From NCBI GenBank assembly GCA_027575765.1, contig JANBPT010001081.1, positions 1 to 14,932 of the forward strand: a stretch of DNA of 14,932 bases, in the 5' to 3' direction. A program made the translations under genes and the position numbers. A model generated the notes under the pieces. It saw only the letters and a program-made list of their open reading frames with translations, was not told where the DNA came from and ran no database searches. Position 1 is the stretch's first letter; each line of letters opens with the position of its first letter. This DNA is from Tieghemiomyces parasiticus (taxonomy: Eukaryota; Kickxellomycota; Dimargaritomycetes; Dimargaritales; Dimargaritaceae). Shown here piece after piece: positions 1 to 9,400 of this stretch.

Positions 1-39
1 CTTGATTACTACCGCCACCTGGACATCCTCTACGCTTGA
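1..39 (+). CDS. Possible C-terminal end of a plus-strand gene (partial)
   Basis: Frame 1 from the first base reads LDYYRHLDILYA and then TGA at 37-39. Nine of the twelve sense codons end in G or C, as in the two clear coding regions of this window, and the peptide looks like the end of a folded protein. Twelve codons are too few to name a family, and a short open frame can occur by chance, so this is only a flag that a gene may end just inside the left edge. Confidence 0.25.
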   Translation, partial: LDYYRHLDILYA

Positions 40-1002
40 GACGCCCGTATTCCAGGTCACCTCAGAAATGCCTCACCTGATATATCCAGTCTAAACCCCC
101 CCAATGCTACTCAGGAAGTACGAATGAATGTGGTGAGGTGCAGTGTAGGGAGTGGGGGAAGGGTGGTTACCACTCGTGTGCCATGGAGGGAGCCGGATTT
201 CGGCCCTTCCCCGGCTCATGTTTCAGGATGGTGTAGTTGAGACCAGCCCCAGAACGAAGCCCGCCCGTTCAGACATCCCAGGGGCCTGTAAGTCTCCTCA
301 GGAACAGCGACCACGCTCCCTTTCCACGCAAGTTCGGTGGGGAGGAGGTGGAAACATGCTGGGCTGACCTGCTGGTATCAACCAGTCTAGACCGGGAACT
401 AATGCAGTGGTCATACCACCACCTCAACCTGCCCTTGCCTAATGGCTTTGATCAGTAGGCTGGCTTCGTCATCTCCCCGCCCTGACTCCCTCGAGGACGC
501 AACATAAATAGCAGGGCGATCAAGGGCCTTCCTGAATTGTTCAATTCGGAATACACTAATTAATCTCATTTATCTGGCTACAAAGTTAAAGACAACCGCC
601 TCGGTCTCACGGCCCCATTTATTCTATAGCCCTCCTTATGCACAGAGGGACCATAGCGCTTCGTGTTGGTGAACGTAGGAACCGGCAGACTCATAAATAG
701 TACTGCCGTCCCACTCCTTTTTTTTGAGATGCCTTGGTGGCTACATATAGAAATCTACCTTTTTTACTCTCTGAATCATGATTTGGTGGGCAGACGTTAA
801 TAAGGTCCCTTCCTACTGTCCCTTGAAAACGGCTTTGTACGTAATAAAGAGATTCAATAACGGCGAGCAGCAGGAACACCGTAATGTTTTCAAAGTAGCC
901 ATGACGCACGTACGTTGTGGTTATTTGGTGTCCAACACGGCATGCGCGCATATGATCCGACCACACGTCATCAAGGGCGTTACCATTATAACTCCGCAGG
1001 GC

Positions 1003-1010
1003 TGACGTCA
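1003..1010. promoter_or_regulatory. CRE-type palindrome TGACGTCA
   Basis: An exact 8-bp ATF/CREB-type bZIP site. It is isolated from any recognised promoter, and single 8-mers occur by chance, so a function is not supported beyond the match. A second copy lies at 14370-14377 in a more promoter-like setting. Confidence 0.2.
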
Positions 1011-1344
1011 TTTATTACTTTTTTGATAGCTGCCACCCGAAACCCGTTGACCAGCTGTACCCGTAGGTAGAATATGGCTGTGAAGATGATCCGTTTTGCA
1101 CTTTGATGTCCGAATCATCGATTAAACCGCCAGCAAAGTTGAATAATTACGTGCGAGTGGAGGGACGGGTGCGTCTGTTGGTCTGAATTAACCTGTTAAT
1201 GTAAAAATCCGGAAAGAGTCTACCCGCCGAGCCACCTTTTCCCCCCCTCCCGTCTGCTTCAATTTTAGCCGGGCATTAGGCTAAACGGTAGGCTCGTCCA
1301 AAGGCCGCTCCAGCCACAGAGCCCCGCGAGATTGGGGGTGGTTA

Positions 1345-1356
1345 GTGTGTGTGTGT
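1345..1356. repeat. GT microsatellite
   Basis: Six GT units in a row in non-coding DNA. No gene association is seen. Confidence 0.7.
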
Positions 1357-2674
1357 TTATTGGATATGCCAGACAGGTAACGTAGCCGAGCCACGCGTCA
1401 TCATTGGGACTGTTGGAATAGTTTGGCCTTCGTTATTACTCCCCTAATAAGTAACGCGGTAGCGATATGGCTGGAGGCGAATGGACTATCAGATTCCGCC
1501 GGTCTATTTGGGCCCCGATAAACTTATACCCCTCTGCCCTTTAGACCCCTTCTTTCCCCATCGCACACTGTACAGTACTATGCGCTGCGTTCTCCAACAC
1601 TGGCCCATGCCCTATGCCTAGCACCGAACGTAACGAAACTGAGGGAGCTATATTGCGTTTGACACTCACCTGCCGGTCGAAGAACCCCCCGCCCAGTACC
1701 AGGAGACGGAGGGATTGGTATTTATATATATTCATTGCGAACGTGTGGCTTCGGTCTCAATGTCTTGCTGCCAAGCCTCAGTTCCTGGTATTCGCTTTCC
1801 GCACAGTGTTTTCTAAGAAACCTTCCCCCAACCCGGTCTATTCCGTCATTCCCAAAGGGACGTGGCTCACTGTAGTAATTCATCGACGGGATTGCGGTTG
1901 ATAACGAGACATAGCTTCCAAGGGCTCTTCAACTCCCACTGCTACTCCCTCTACACCTATGTCGTTTACGCTTGACCCAGCATACGTTTTCGTTTCCACC
2001 AGGTACCACCATCTTCCCTATCTCTGACCTGGCAGCTTTTTGGTCAGACGTCACACATGTTGGTGGGCGGGCGATGTTTACCCAGTCAGCATAGAGCCTA
2101 TCGGGAGAATGAAGTGAGAGAGCGCGAGAGCACGCGCGGCTTGCGGGCGTAGCCTGCGCCTTCCTCCCCCTCCTTCCCTTACGCCCAAGGACCTTGACGT
2201 CGACTGTAATGACGTAGCTACTTGCCCTACTACCTGTATTCTGGGCCATCCCGCGGGCGGGGTTAAGCTGCGGCGGGGTGGGCGGGGGGGGGTCTTTTTC
2301 CATACAACCTCCCTCATTGGGGAGCATCTCTGCCGTCATCGCCCTGACATCTCTCCCTCCTATACACACAGCAATATACACACCCTCAGGCGGGGGAGGG
2401 GGGGTTGTGTACCATGCGATGCGCATTGTTCTTGGCCTCTGCGACACAACTACCCTGGCCGCCCGTCACCTCCTCACATTGCAGGTGCCAAGTCTCCCTC
2501 CCCACGTTGGGTGTGGGAATGAAGCCCCGGCTAGGCAGCCAGGGTGACGGTGGTTTGCGCTGGGCGGCCCCGTAGACTTTTATTTTTTTATTCTAGCGCG
2601 GGCTGGGGCTGACCGTTGCCCCCCACCCCGCCCCTCAGCTACATGACACCATCGCCCCGCTGGCTTGGCTTCGG

Positions 2675-2681
2675 TATATAA
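2675..2681 (+). promoter_or_regulatory. TATA box of the Vip1-like gene
   Basis: A perfect TATATAA lies 443 nt upstream of the Vip1-like start codon, or about 240 nt after removing the predicted leader intron. The same heptamer stands before the minus-strand gene at 5890-5896 and the zinc-finger gene at 10381-10387, which supports its use as a core promoter element here. The only ATG between it and the start codon is at 2707-2709, about where transcription would begin. Confidence 0.55.
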
Positions 2682-2899
2682 CCCGCCACCCTGCGCCCAG
2701 TCTGCCATGCCGCACTTTCAGTACCACCGCATTCGTTTCCGTTACTCCCACTCCTTCACCTGCTTCTGTGTACAGTATCGCTGTATTTCTACATACCCCC
2801 TCACCTCCTTTCCATCCAAAGCTCCCATCATCTACCTTTTCCTTCTGGGCTTCCATCAGACCTCTATCCACCACCGTTTCTCAGTCCACCTCCGTACCG

Positions 2900-3101
2900 G
2901 TAAGTCACCCACCTCACCGCCAGTCCCGCCTCCGCCTCCTCTCCTTCCAACTTGTATCGGCAAACTCCCGTACGCCCCTAGTTACCTACTTCTTTAGCGC
3001 CTGGTTGGGGTTGGTGCTGACCTGACCGCCTTTCTAACCCTTTCACTTTTCACCGTTACATTTCGCCATCCCCCCCCACTCTGTCCTCTTCCCGCCCTCA
3101 G
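2900..3101 (+). other. Predicted intron in the 5' leader of the Vip1-like gene
   Basis: The donor is a perfect GTAAGT at 2900-2905 and the acceptor is CCCTCAG ending at 3101, preceded by a long pyrimidine tract with a C8 run at 3070-3077. Branch-like CTGAC (3017-3021) and CTAAC (3034-3038) motifs lie upstream. Splicing leaves 22 nt of leader before the start codon. A second possible acceptor ends at 2997. Without transcripts the choice of acceptor is an inference. Confidence 0.5.
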
Positions 3102-3123
3102 CCACCAACCCACGCACACAACA

Positions 3124-4077
3124 ATGTCGCTCAACACCTGGTCCAGCGTAAAGATCCCCGCCGAGCCCACTCGAAGCTTTGTGCTGGTGGAGGGCATCGC
3201 GCCCGAGGCTGACGAGACTAAGGTTCGGGAGTTCTTTACCTTCTGCGGCAAGATTAATCAATTTGAGCTGCGCCCGGCCGGCACCAGCAGCAGCGTGTTG
3301 GCCGCCGCCGGGGCTCCCCAGCCATCGCAGGAGGCCCTCATTGAGTTTGACCACGACTCGGCGGCCAAAACGGCCGTTCTCCTTTCCAACGCCATGATTG
3401 CCGAGCAGCCCATCAACGTCAAATACCTCTTTGAAGAGTTTAACGCGGCCTCTCCGACCGTCACCACCACTACCGCCGCCGAGGAAGGCGTCGACGCCGA
3501 GAAGCACAAGCGGTCCCTCGACGAGGCCAGTGACTTGCTGCGCTCGCAAGGCACGGCGCTCCCCCAGGAGGACAAGCCTAAGTCGACCGTATTCCACGAG
3601 ATTGTGGCGCGCGGATACCTTCTGTCGGAGCGGCTGCTGAGTTCGGCTTACGACTATGATCGTCGCTACGGACTGACGGAAAAGGCCCAGAACCTGCTGG
3701 GTCAGGCCCGGACTCAGGCGGCCGCCATTGATGAGCGTCTGGGCGTGTCGACCAAGGTGCGCGCCGTGGAAGAAAAATACCACATCCAGGAGAAGGTCAA
3801 CAATCTGACCTCCCAAGCCACCGCCCTGAGCTCCCAGGCCCTCGAAACGCCCACCGGCCAACGGGTCGTGAGTGCGTTTAATCAGGTTAAGGATACCGGC
3901 TCCAAGACGTATGCCGATGGCGTGCGTCTCGCCGAGGAGAAGAAGCGCCAGGCCTCCGTGGACGATGCGACTAGCGGCGAGCCGGCGGCTGCCACCGTCG
4001 TGGGTGAGGGTCATCAGAACAACCCGACCGCCGTTCCCACCTCGATGCCCACTGCCGCCGACCAGCAGGGCCACTAA
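3124..4077 (+). CDS. vip1: Vip1-like RRM RNA-binding protein
   Basis: This 317-residue protein is encoded by a single uninterrupted exon. Residues about 18-102 form one RNA recognition motif: the RNP2-like strand is FVLVEG (19-24), and the RNP1 position reads EALIEF (70-75), lacking the usual aromatic pattern. After an acidic linker comes the segment DKPKSTVFHEIVARGYLLSE (150-169), which closely parallels the 'KPRSAIISELLSRGYHLSD' region of Schizosaccharomyces pombe Vip1 as I remember it. Helical, Gln/Ala-rich sequence with EKYHIQEKVNNLTSQA (217-232) follows, as in that family. The tail from about 280 is Ala/Thr/Pro-rich and looks disordered. The family is shared with plant BPA1-like proteins; its biochemical role is poorly defined, so cytoplasmic RNA binding is an inference from the RRM. 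The start has a good context (ACAACA before ATG), and the protein begins just before the RRM as expected. Confidence 0.9.
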   Translation: MSLNTWSSVKIPAEPTRSFVLVEGIAPEADETKVREFFTFCGKINQFELRPAGTSSSVLAAAGAPQPSQEALIEFDHDSAAKTAVLLSNAMIAEQPINVKYLFEEFNAASPTVTTTTAAEEGVDAEKHKRSLDEASDLLRSQGTALPQEDKPKSTVFHEIVARGYLLSERLLSSAYDYDRRYGLTEKAQNLLGQARTQAAAIDERLGVSTKVRAVEEKYHIQEKVNNLTSQATALSSQALETPTGQRVVSAFNQVKDTGSKTYADGVRLAEEKKRQASVDDATSGEPAAATVVGEGHQNNPTAVPTSMPTAADQQGH

Positions 4078-4200
4078 GTTGCCGACTCCCTTCCCCCCCT
4101 CCTCCTCTGTCCTTGAGTAAACCCCCTCGCCCTCCCCCACCCGTTTCTTTACTCAATCTTCCCATTGCATGACATTACACGAGTCCGTTCACTCGATCCC

Positions 4201-4206
4201 AATAAA
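4201..4206 (+). terminator. Poly(A) signal of the Vip1-like gene
   Basis: A canonical AATAAA lies 124 nt after the stop codon, a normal distance for a fungal 3' UTR. It is followed by T/G-rich sequence (CGTTGTTCTTGGTG) resembling a downstream element. Confidence 0.6.
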
Positions 4207-4395
4207 CCGTTGTTCTTGGTGTACGAATTTCAGTTGACCGCTAACCAGATGCGCGCATACTTTATCTTTCAGATGCTATTAAGCTCCGGAGGTGTGACGG
4301 TGGAAGAAAGCGGTGGTTGTTCCTGCCCCCTCCCACGTCTTGCGCAGCAGCAGTGTCAATGAGTTAATGGGACCAGCCAACCCCATCTCCCACTG

Positions 4396-4407
4396 TATAT
4401 ATATATA
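4396..4407. repeat. TA microsatellite
   Basis: Six TA units in the convergent spacer. This is a simple repeat; AT-rich DNA here may aid transcript ending, but that is not shown. Confidence 0.7.
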
Positions 4408-4732
4408 CTCATATGTCTCCCTTTATATAAATGATTAAATATAAATCGCGATCGAAAGTGTGACGTGACCGATTCTCTAAGAATGGATGGGAATAAGTGT
4501 CCCTCTTTCGCCAACGTTGATTGTGTAATAGACCGAAGGTACACGGTATAAAGATATCAATCTTGGCCGCGCCTTGTATCAAGGTCATTGAAAGGATGAG
4601 AGGGGGTGCGTGATGTAGATGAAATAAAAGATGAACTGAAGGAAGAGGCACCTTGCATCTCCCTCCCCTCCCGGCTCTCATTGAAGAGCAAGGATGGGGC
4701 ATCTATTCATCGGGTGGCATCTAAATTCCGTT

Positions 4733-4745
4733 TGTGTGTGTGTGT
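4733..4745. repeat. GT microsatellite
   Basis: About six TG units in the convergent spacer. Confidence 0.7.
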
Positions 4746-4947
4746 AGGGAAGAGGCGCGTATAGTGTATGGCAGGGGATGGTGAATAGGTCATTATCCAG
4801 CGGTTGGTTTGTTGGACGTGGGGAAAGTGGGAATTAGCACCCAGGGGAGGCGGGGATGGGGGAGATGAGCGGCAATATTAAATGAGCTAATGTGTAATTA
4901 ATTATTTGGAAGAGGGAGGGAGGGGGACATTACACCCTCCTCTCTTC

Positions 4948-5764
4948 TCATCCACTGTACACGCTGTATATAATCCTTACTAGGTGCCGCTCGGTGTCCT
5001 GGCGCAGTCGAAGTACGCCAGCTTTGGTACTGTCCCATTTATCATTGAGGAGTTTTTCGCGTCTAGCGAGCATGTTAAGTCGGGTGTCAAGTTCCTCCCT
5101 GACCTGGGTTTTGAGGTACTCGGACTCCCTGCAACGGTCGTTGAAATGTACGGCGCATGTGTGTGTGTGTGAAGGGGAGGGGGGGGGGGTGATATCACAT
5201 TGCGACTCAAGGGTTTCTCGTATAAACCTCATAGCGAACGGCGTCTAAATCCTTGACTCGATGCATAATGTCAACTTTAGGCCGAAGGGAGAATCCCCAC
5301 CCCATTCGACCTAACTTCTAAATCAGTTACTCTCACCTGACCAGCACGCTCGCGCGCTCTAGAAGCTGCTGCACCTTGGTGGCTATTGCTGGGTTCGGAG
5401 GAGGAGGAGAAGGGAGTGAGGGAGGGAGAAGGGGTTGGGTTGTGAGGGTTAGGCGGGTGGATGGGAGACGAGGGTGGCCTAGTAGCGGAAATCGAAGGTA
5501 ATCCAAGCCACTAGGTAGGTTGCTAGTACAGCACGACGAACCTTGCATCTCTGCTGGTGGGAGTGAGCTACGCTGGCGATGAACTAAAATGTGCCACGCG
5601 AGGAGGTTTGGCATATTCGCTTTACCTTTAATGTTACCCAAGGCATCTGTCGATGGAGGAGCCGGTCGCGTCGACTGTAAGAACAGGCAGTCCGGCAAAA
5701 TATCGTCGTCATCGTCAATCTGGAGAATATCAATGTCACTGGGCTCAACTACGATGTCCGCCAT
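4948..5764 (-). CDS. Small acidic/coiled-coil protein, three exons
   Basis: I join three exons on the minus strand: 5764-5626, 5388-5337 and 5128-4948. Exon 1 ends AAAG/GTAAAG, and intron 1 ends in a long pyrimidine tract and CCCAG. Exon 2 ends TCAG/GTGAGA, and intron 2 ends TTGCAG. All phases agree, giving 372 nt and 123 residues. The start ATG has A at -3 and G at +4. The N-terminus is acidic, with DDDDD at 17-21, then a Pro/Thr segment containing TRPAPP (32-37). From about residue 48 to 112 it is a charged helix with heptad-like Leu spacing (KVQQLLERA, REELDTRLNMLARREKLLND), probably a coiled coil. No membrane segment or catalytic motif is seen. TRPAPP followed by a short coiled coil faintly recalls the UPF0449 (C19orf25) family, but this is not an identification. 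A small complex subunit or adaptor role is an inference from shape only. Confidence 0.7.
5158..5171. repeat. GT microsatellite in intron 2 of the minus-strand gene
   Basis: Seven TG units, reading CA in the sense of the gene, next to a G11 run at 5179-5189 (C11 in the sense strand). Both lie upstream of the intron 2 acceptor. They explain why the frame seems to extend past the splice site as a His/Thr repeat. Confidence 0.75.
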
Positions 5765-5889
5765 GATGAGGGTGAGTGGGTGGGTGGTGGAGGGGGAGTG
5801 AGTCAAGTTGGACGGTAGAGACAAGATGACCTAGAAGCGAATGAAAGCAGAAAGGGTGATAAAAGATGTCGTGCCAGCCATTAGTATCG

Positions 5890-5896
5890 TTATATA
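5890..5896 (-). promoter_or_regulatory. TATA box of the coiled-coil gene
   Basis: On the minus strand this reads TATATAA, 125 nt before the start codon. After the expected transcription start (around 5860) there is no ATG before the predicted initiation codon at 5764, which supports both the start choice and the promoter. Confidence 0.5.
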
Positions 5897-6179
5897 GTCC
5901 CCGGAGGCCTGCGGGCGCCGCTTGTGCTAAATTGAGAGGGGGGGAGCTCTGCATAGAGCCGTTCGGGTTTAGAGTGGTTTCCAATGCAACGGGACGGGGA
6001 TAGGTGCACGGCTGATACTCAGCGTGGATATATGCAGGTATATGCTGGGTCAGATAAAAAAAAACACAGTGGACCACCTGCAGGTTGCGGGTTAGATGTG
6101 TGTGCCGGCTCGGGCGAAAGGAACTGCGCTTCTAGCGAAGCCATAGAACACACACCCCTGGCACTTCTCTCCTCAACAT

Positions 6180-6203
6180 ACACACACACACACATATATA
6201 TAT
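6180..6203. repeat. Compound CA/TA microsatellite
   Basis: An AC run (6180-6194) passes directly into a TA run (6195-6203). This is a simple alternating purine-pyrimidine repeat able to adopt Z-like structure; no gene link is seen. Confidence 0.75.
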
Positions 6204-6293
6204 GCGCTCACGACTAAACTTAGCCACCAACGGATGGACTGGCCGCTATTTTTAGATGACCACACTGGACATCACTAGCCCTCAAAGAAGCAA

Positions 6294-6300
6294 TATATAA
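6294..6300 (+). promoter_or_regulatory. TATATAA element upstream of a short Arg-rich frame
   Basis: It is identical to the heptamer before the three better-supported genes and is followed by C/T-rich sequence and an ATG at 6335. That ATG would leave only a very short leader. The element may be a chance match. Confidence 0.2.
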
Positions 6301-6334
6301 CTCCCCCTCACGCAGACCTTTCTGCCCGCCAGTT

Positions 6335-6454
6335 ATGGGGAGGAGTGCCCGTAATCGGCGTACGCGTTGCCATCGACATCGCCTTCTCGCACGCCACAGG
6401 AAATTCGCCTTCGCCTCACGCTTCTCTCCCTCTTTCAAACAAGGTATAGGATAG
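6335..6454 (+). CDS. Candidate short Arg-rich ORF or first exon
   Basis: From ATG 6335 to TAG 6452-6454 the frame encodes 39 residues, starting MGRSARNRRTRCHRHRLLAR, with ten Arg and three His residues. It sits 34 nt after a TATATAA box. A donor-like AAG/GTATAG at 6441-6448 could make this the first exon of a spliced gene, but I could not find a convincing following exon. Codons are rich in C and G at the third position. The MGRS start followed by basic residues is common in nucleolar and zinc-finger proteins such as Bud20/ZNF593, but nothing beyond that links them. It may equally be a chance frame. Confidence 0.15.
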   Translation: MGRSARNRRTRCHRHRLLARHRKFAFASRFSPSFKQGIG

Positions 6455-9400
6455 CCCCAGTGTAGTGAATCCTTAATCTTTGATAGGGTTGTCGATCCTC
6501 TTTGTATGAAGTATTGTCAAGAGTCCACCCGATTAATATATAGGTTCGGAGGGAGGGGAGACAAGCGAAGGCAGGTGAAGAGCAATTTCTGCCCATACTT
6601 GTCAGCCTCTGCGGTTCGTAGAATGGGGGTGCTTTGGTGGAGAAGATGGGAGCGGTGGTGGATAGGTGCGAGGGCAGTCGGTTTGCTTGTAGATACAGGG
6701 GGGGGCAATAGCTGCGAGTAATTCCAGGGACGGGATGGGTAGATCGTGGCGGATGTCGCTCTGACGTCCTGTCTGCTCCTCCATTCGACCAACTAGTCCT
6801 GGTATGTACACTAGGAGCGAGATCCCCCTCATACTGCTTCAGGCACGGTGCTAGGCGGTCAGGAGATAGGACTTGCTAAATCGTCGATTAGTAAAGCGTA
6901 ACGCCGCTGTACTGATAACGGCGGCCGCCCTGCGTTGGACCTTCGGGTCGGGCGCTGTATGTGCCAAGTGGGTCCTATTGATGGCCTGAGGCTGACTACC
7001 GGGCCACGCCAACTTTTGGAGGCCAAGGTATCTGCAGGCTGACGGCACAGACACCCTCTAGTACACATGGCCACCCCACTGGATACCGATATCAGCAATG
7101 GCAGTGTGGGGAAGTGGGGAGGACGAAGGGCCCCGAGTTGCATTTAGCCTTTTAATTGGCTTTGACCAGAGCGATTTGGGGGGGGGGAGAATATTGTCAA
7201 ATAAAATGGGATGGCTGAAAACAAAAGAGAGAGAGGGGTATCGGTCGGGATGTTCAACTCTTTGTAGAAGAAATCTGAGGAGGGTAGCTAGCGGCAAAAA
7301 AAGAAGGGGCGAGAGACCACCGTCGAGCTGCCCCCCCCGTGCCTGGTTTCTTGCTCTCCGATTTTCTGGATACCCGTGCGCTCAAGTCGGAAGCTTATCC
7401 TCGCTGTAAATCGCGATATGGTGTCATTGACAGAACGGTGGCGCAAATTTGCGGGATTTCTAGGCAGTACCGAGCGGGTAATGGGGATGAGGGGGCCACG
7501 ACGATGATGAAGGGTATTACAGGTTATCGTAGCCAGCCCGTGTGCTATAGCAATGTCGAATGGGCAAGGAAATACGAATCTAGGGTGGCTCAAAAAGTGG
7601 GTGGATTGGCCACGTACAGGGTCGCCAAGACCGGGCCTTGCCCTGGCCGACAGCCAATATTGGAAAGAGTAGCTGTTCGCCAAGTCAACACGTCTGGTCG
7701 TTTGCTATAAGTGATGGGTGGACTATAATTTATCTGCCGTATCCTACCTAAGGTTTTATCTAAGCACCACGCCACGTCAATAGAACCCCGCCCCCCCTAA
7801 CCGCCGAGACTGACACGGCTACCGTAGCCGTCGTTGTTTTTTCTCCCTCGCGACTGTGCCTACCTCTCCCCCTCATTCTCTGCTGGAGTAATTTATCGAG
7901 ATGGTCATGCTGAGTCCCTGCCTGATCGATTGACACACTCCCGACAATGCAAGGGCGGTCATGGCGGCCGGTTGGTTTGTTGAGCTCTTACGGTGGTTGC
8001 CGACGCCTCCCGACAAAAAAAAGAGCGATCGGCCGCAAAGAATAAAATGCGAAATTAAAAGGCATTTGCGTAGAGGAGAGAAAGGGAGGAGGAGGGCGAA
8101 GGAGAGCTGGACATCAAGAGGCGCAGACTCCAGTCTAGGCTGTCGGCAATCGAGGTGGTCCGAGGACGGGCGTCAGTAGACATGAGTAGGTATCGACCAG
8201 TGCTACCAACAGGCGTGAGAGAGGGAGGTAGGGGAGTGAGGCACAGCTGTCAGTGACCCGAGCCAACTACACCGGTCCACCCTCGGCCTTCCGACAAGGG
8301 AAAGCCAATCAGAAGCGTCGAGTTGGACTCTTCCAGCCGCCTGGCTAAGCCTTGTGCTCATGTTGGCTGGGCGAGGACAGGGTTTTTCAGATTATAAAAT
8401 ATATATGGGGAAAAGGGGGGGGGTGCGAAAGTCGGCCAAGGGAGTCGGTGGCGGGGGGCCGAAAGCGAACATCTAGAATTCGGAAATTGCGTCGGCGGCG
8501 GCCGTAGTCGTGCTTTCGGATGCGTATCGCCCCTGCCGAACCGGCGTCTTGCCACCCGTTTCTTCGTCGATGGCCCTCATAATTTCGATGCCCTACCTAG
8601 TCAGCCTGAGGCGGGGGGAAGGAGGAGAATGATGGAGAAGTCTCTTCTGGCTCAAGCCCAGGGGTAGCCGGTCAGCCAGGGTGCTGGAAAGCTTCCCAAC
8701 TGCCACTCCCCGGACAAGACCCTGGAGGCCTGGCAAACGTCAGGGTAGTTTCGGGAAGACTAGGGTCCGTGTGACGGGTACCGATTATGGTGACATCGTT
8801 TCCATCGGGCGGTGGCTGGGGGGGAGGGTGTGGAAGTCGGCCAGGACCCAATGTGATGACTACCAGCCACCAACGACGGCGACCGTCGCCATCCCATGGA
8901 CACTAGGGTTAGCTGGGCCCCTCAACCTATAGACGTGCCTGCACATAGAGCATCTGTCGGTTCTAGGCACCCTTGGAGACCCCGAGGCGCCCACGTTGCC
9001 GGCGAACTGCTACTGCCCTCTTCCTAGCCTCACCTCTGACACTTTGCGTTGGAGTTGGTGTAATGGTCGGTCGGCCGGCGAACAAACGACCTGACCGCAC
9101 CTACGGGTGATCCATAGGAGAAGGCGAAGGGCGCAAAAGGGCGGTGGGATGAAAATCGCCGGCGAGGGAATCTGCCATCTTGTTTGTCGTCCAATACACT
9201 GGCGTGGCGCTGCAGGCTAGGGACGGTCGGTCCAGCGAGAATGATGTGCCGGCCAGAGGGTGCCACTCCGTAATGCGGAGACGGGTGGGGGTGGGGGGGG
9301 GGAAGCTTTACGGGGATCGGCCTGTGGCGTGCCCCCCCCCCACCTACCCGACTCAGGGACCGCCTAGTATGGGACGCTAGTGATATCGTCAGTGATAGGC

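Larger units (their letters stand above)
40..2640. other. Intergenic region without a convincing gene
   Basis: I see no open frame here with family resemblance, consistent G/C-ending codons or matched splice sites. The longest open stretch (1929-2447, minus) is low-complexity and has no recognisable domain. The region holds a palindromic TGACGTCA at 1003-1010, a GT microsatellite at 1345-1356, a C7 run near 1241-1248, a G9 run at 2284-2292, and a minus-strand TATA-like element at 1721-1730 followed by a splice-donor-like CAG/GTGAGT at 1672-1664. An intron-rich gene with very short exons cannot be excluded by eye. Confidence 0.5.
4207..4947. other. Convergent intergenic spacer, AT-rich
   Basis: This spacer separates the 3' ends of the Vip1-like gene and the minus-strand coiled-coil gene. 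It includes a TA microsatellite at 4396-4407, an AT-rich stretch to about 4450, a GT microsatellite at 4733-4745 and purine-rich runs near 4840-4925. I see no gene. On the minus strand the sequence just below 4950 is C/T-rich and then AT-rich, and could hold the 3' UTR of the coiled-coil gene, although no exact minus-strand AATAAA was found close to the stop; a variant AATAAT lies near 4900. Confidence 0.5.

Noticed and set aside
529..548. GTTCAATTC resembling a tRNA B box
   Set aside because: No matching A box, acceptor stem or cloverleaf could be built around it; it is part of a short GAATTG/CAATTC inverted repeat.
691..1011. 106-residue minus-strand frame overlapping an open plus-strand frame
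   Set aside because: Both strands are open over the same stretch, third positions show no C/G preference, and no motif is recognisable.
1929..2447. 172-residue minus-strand open frame
   Set aside because: Low-complexity Pro/Arg/Ser sequence built on C/G runs, with no domain, no supporting promoter element and no consistent codon bias.
2665..2997. 110-codon frame containing an ATG at 2707 before the Vip1-like gene
   Set aside because: It spans a strong GTAAGT donor. Joining it to the acceptor at 3101 puts it out of frame with the Vip1-like CDS, and its sequence is pyrimidine-rich leader.
3043..4140. 365-residue open frame antisense to the Vip1-like gene
   Set aside because: It mirrors the real CDS. 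C/G-ending sense codons suppress stops on the opposite strand; the product is Gly/Leu/Arg-rich without a domain, while the sense frame has clear family motifs.
5440..5460. GGGTTAGGC, telomere-like
   Set aside because: A single unit inside intron 1 of the minus-strand gene, not a tandem array.
7288..7710. Overlapping 123- and 131-residue frames on opposite strands
   Set aside because: Neither resembles a protein family. The plus-strand one would need a GTG start in a eukaryote-like genome, and they are mutual shadows or chance.
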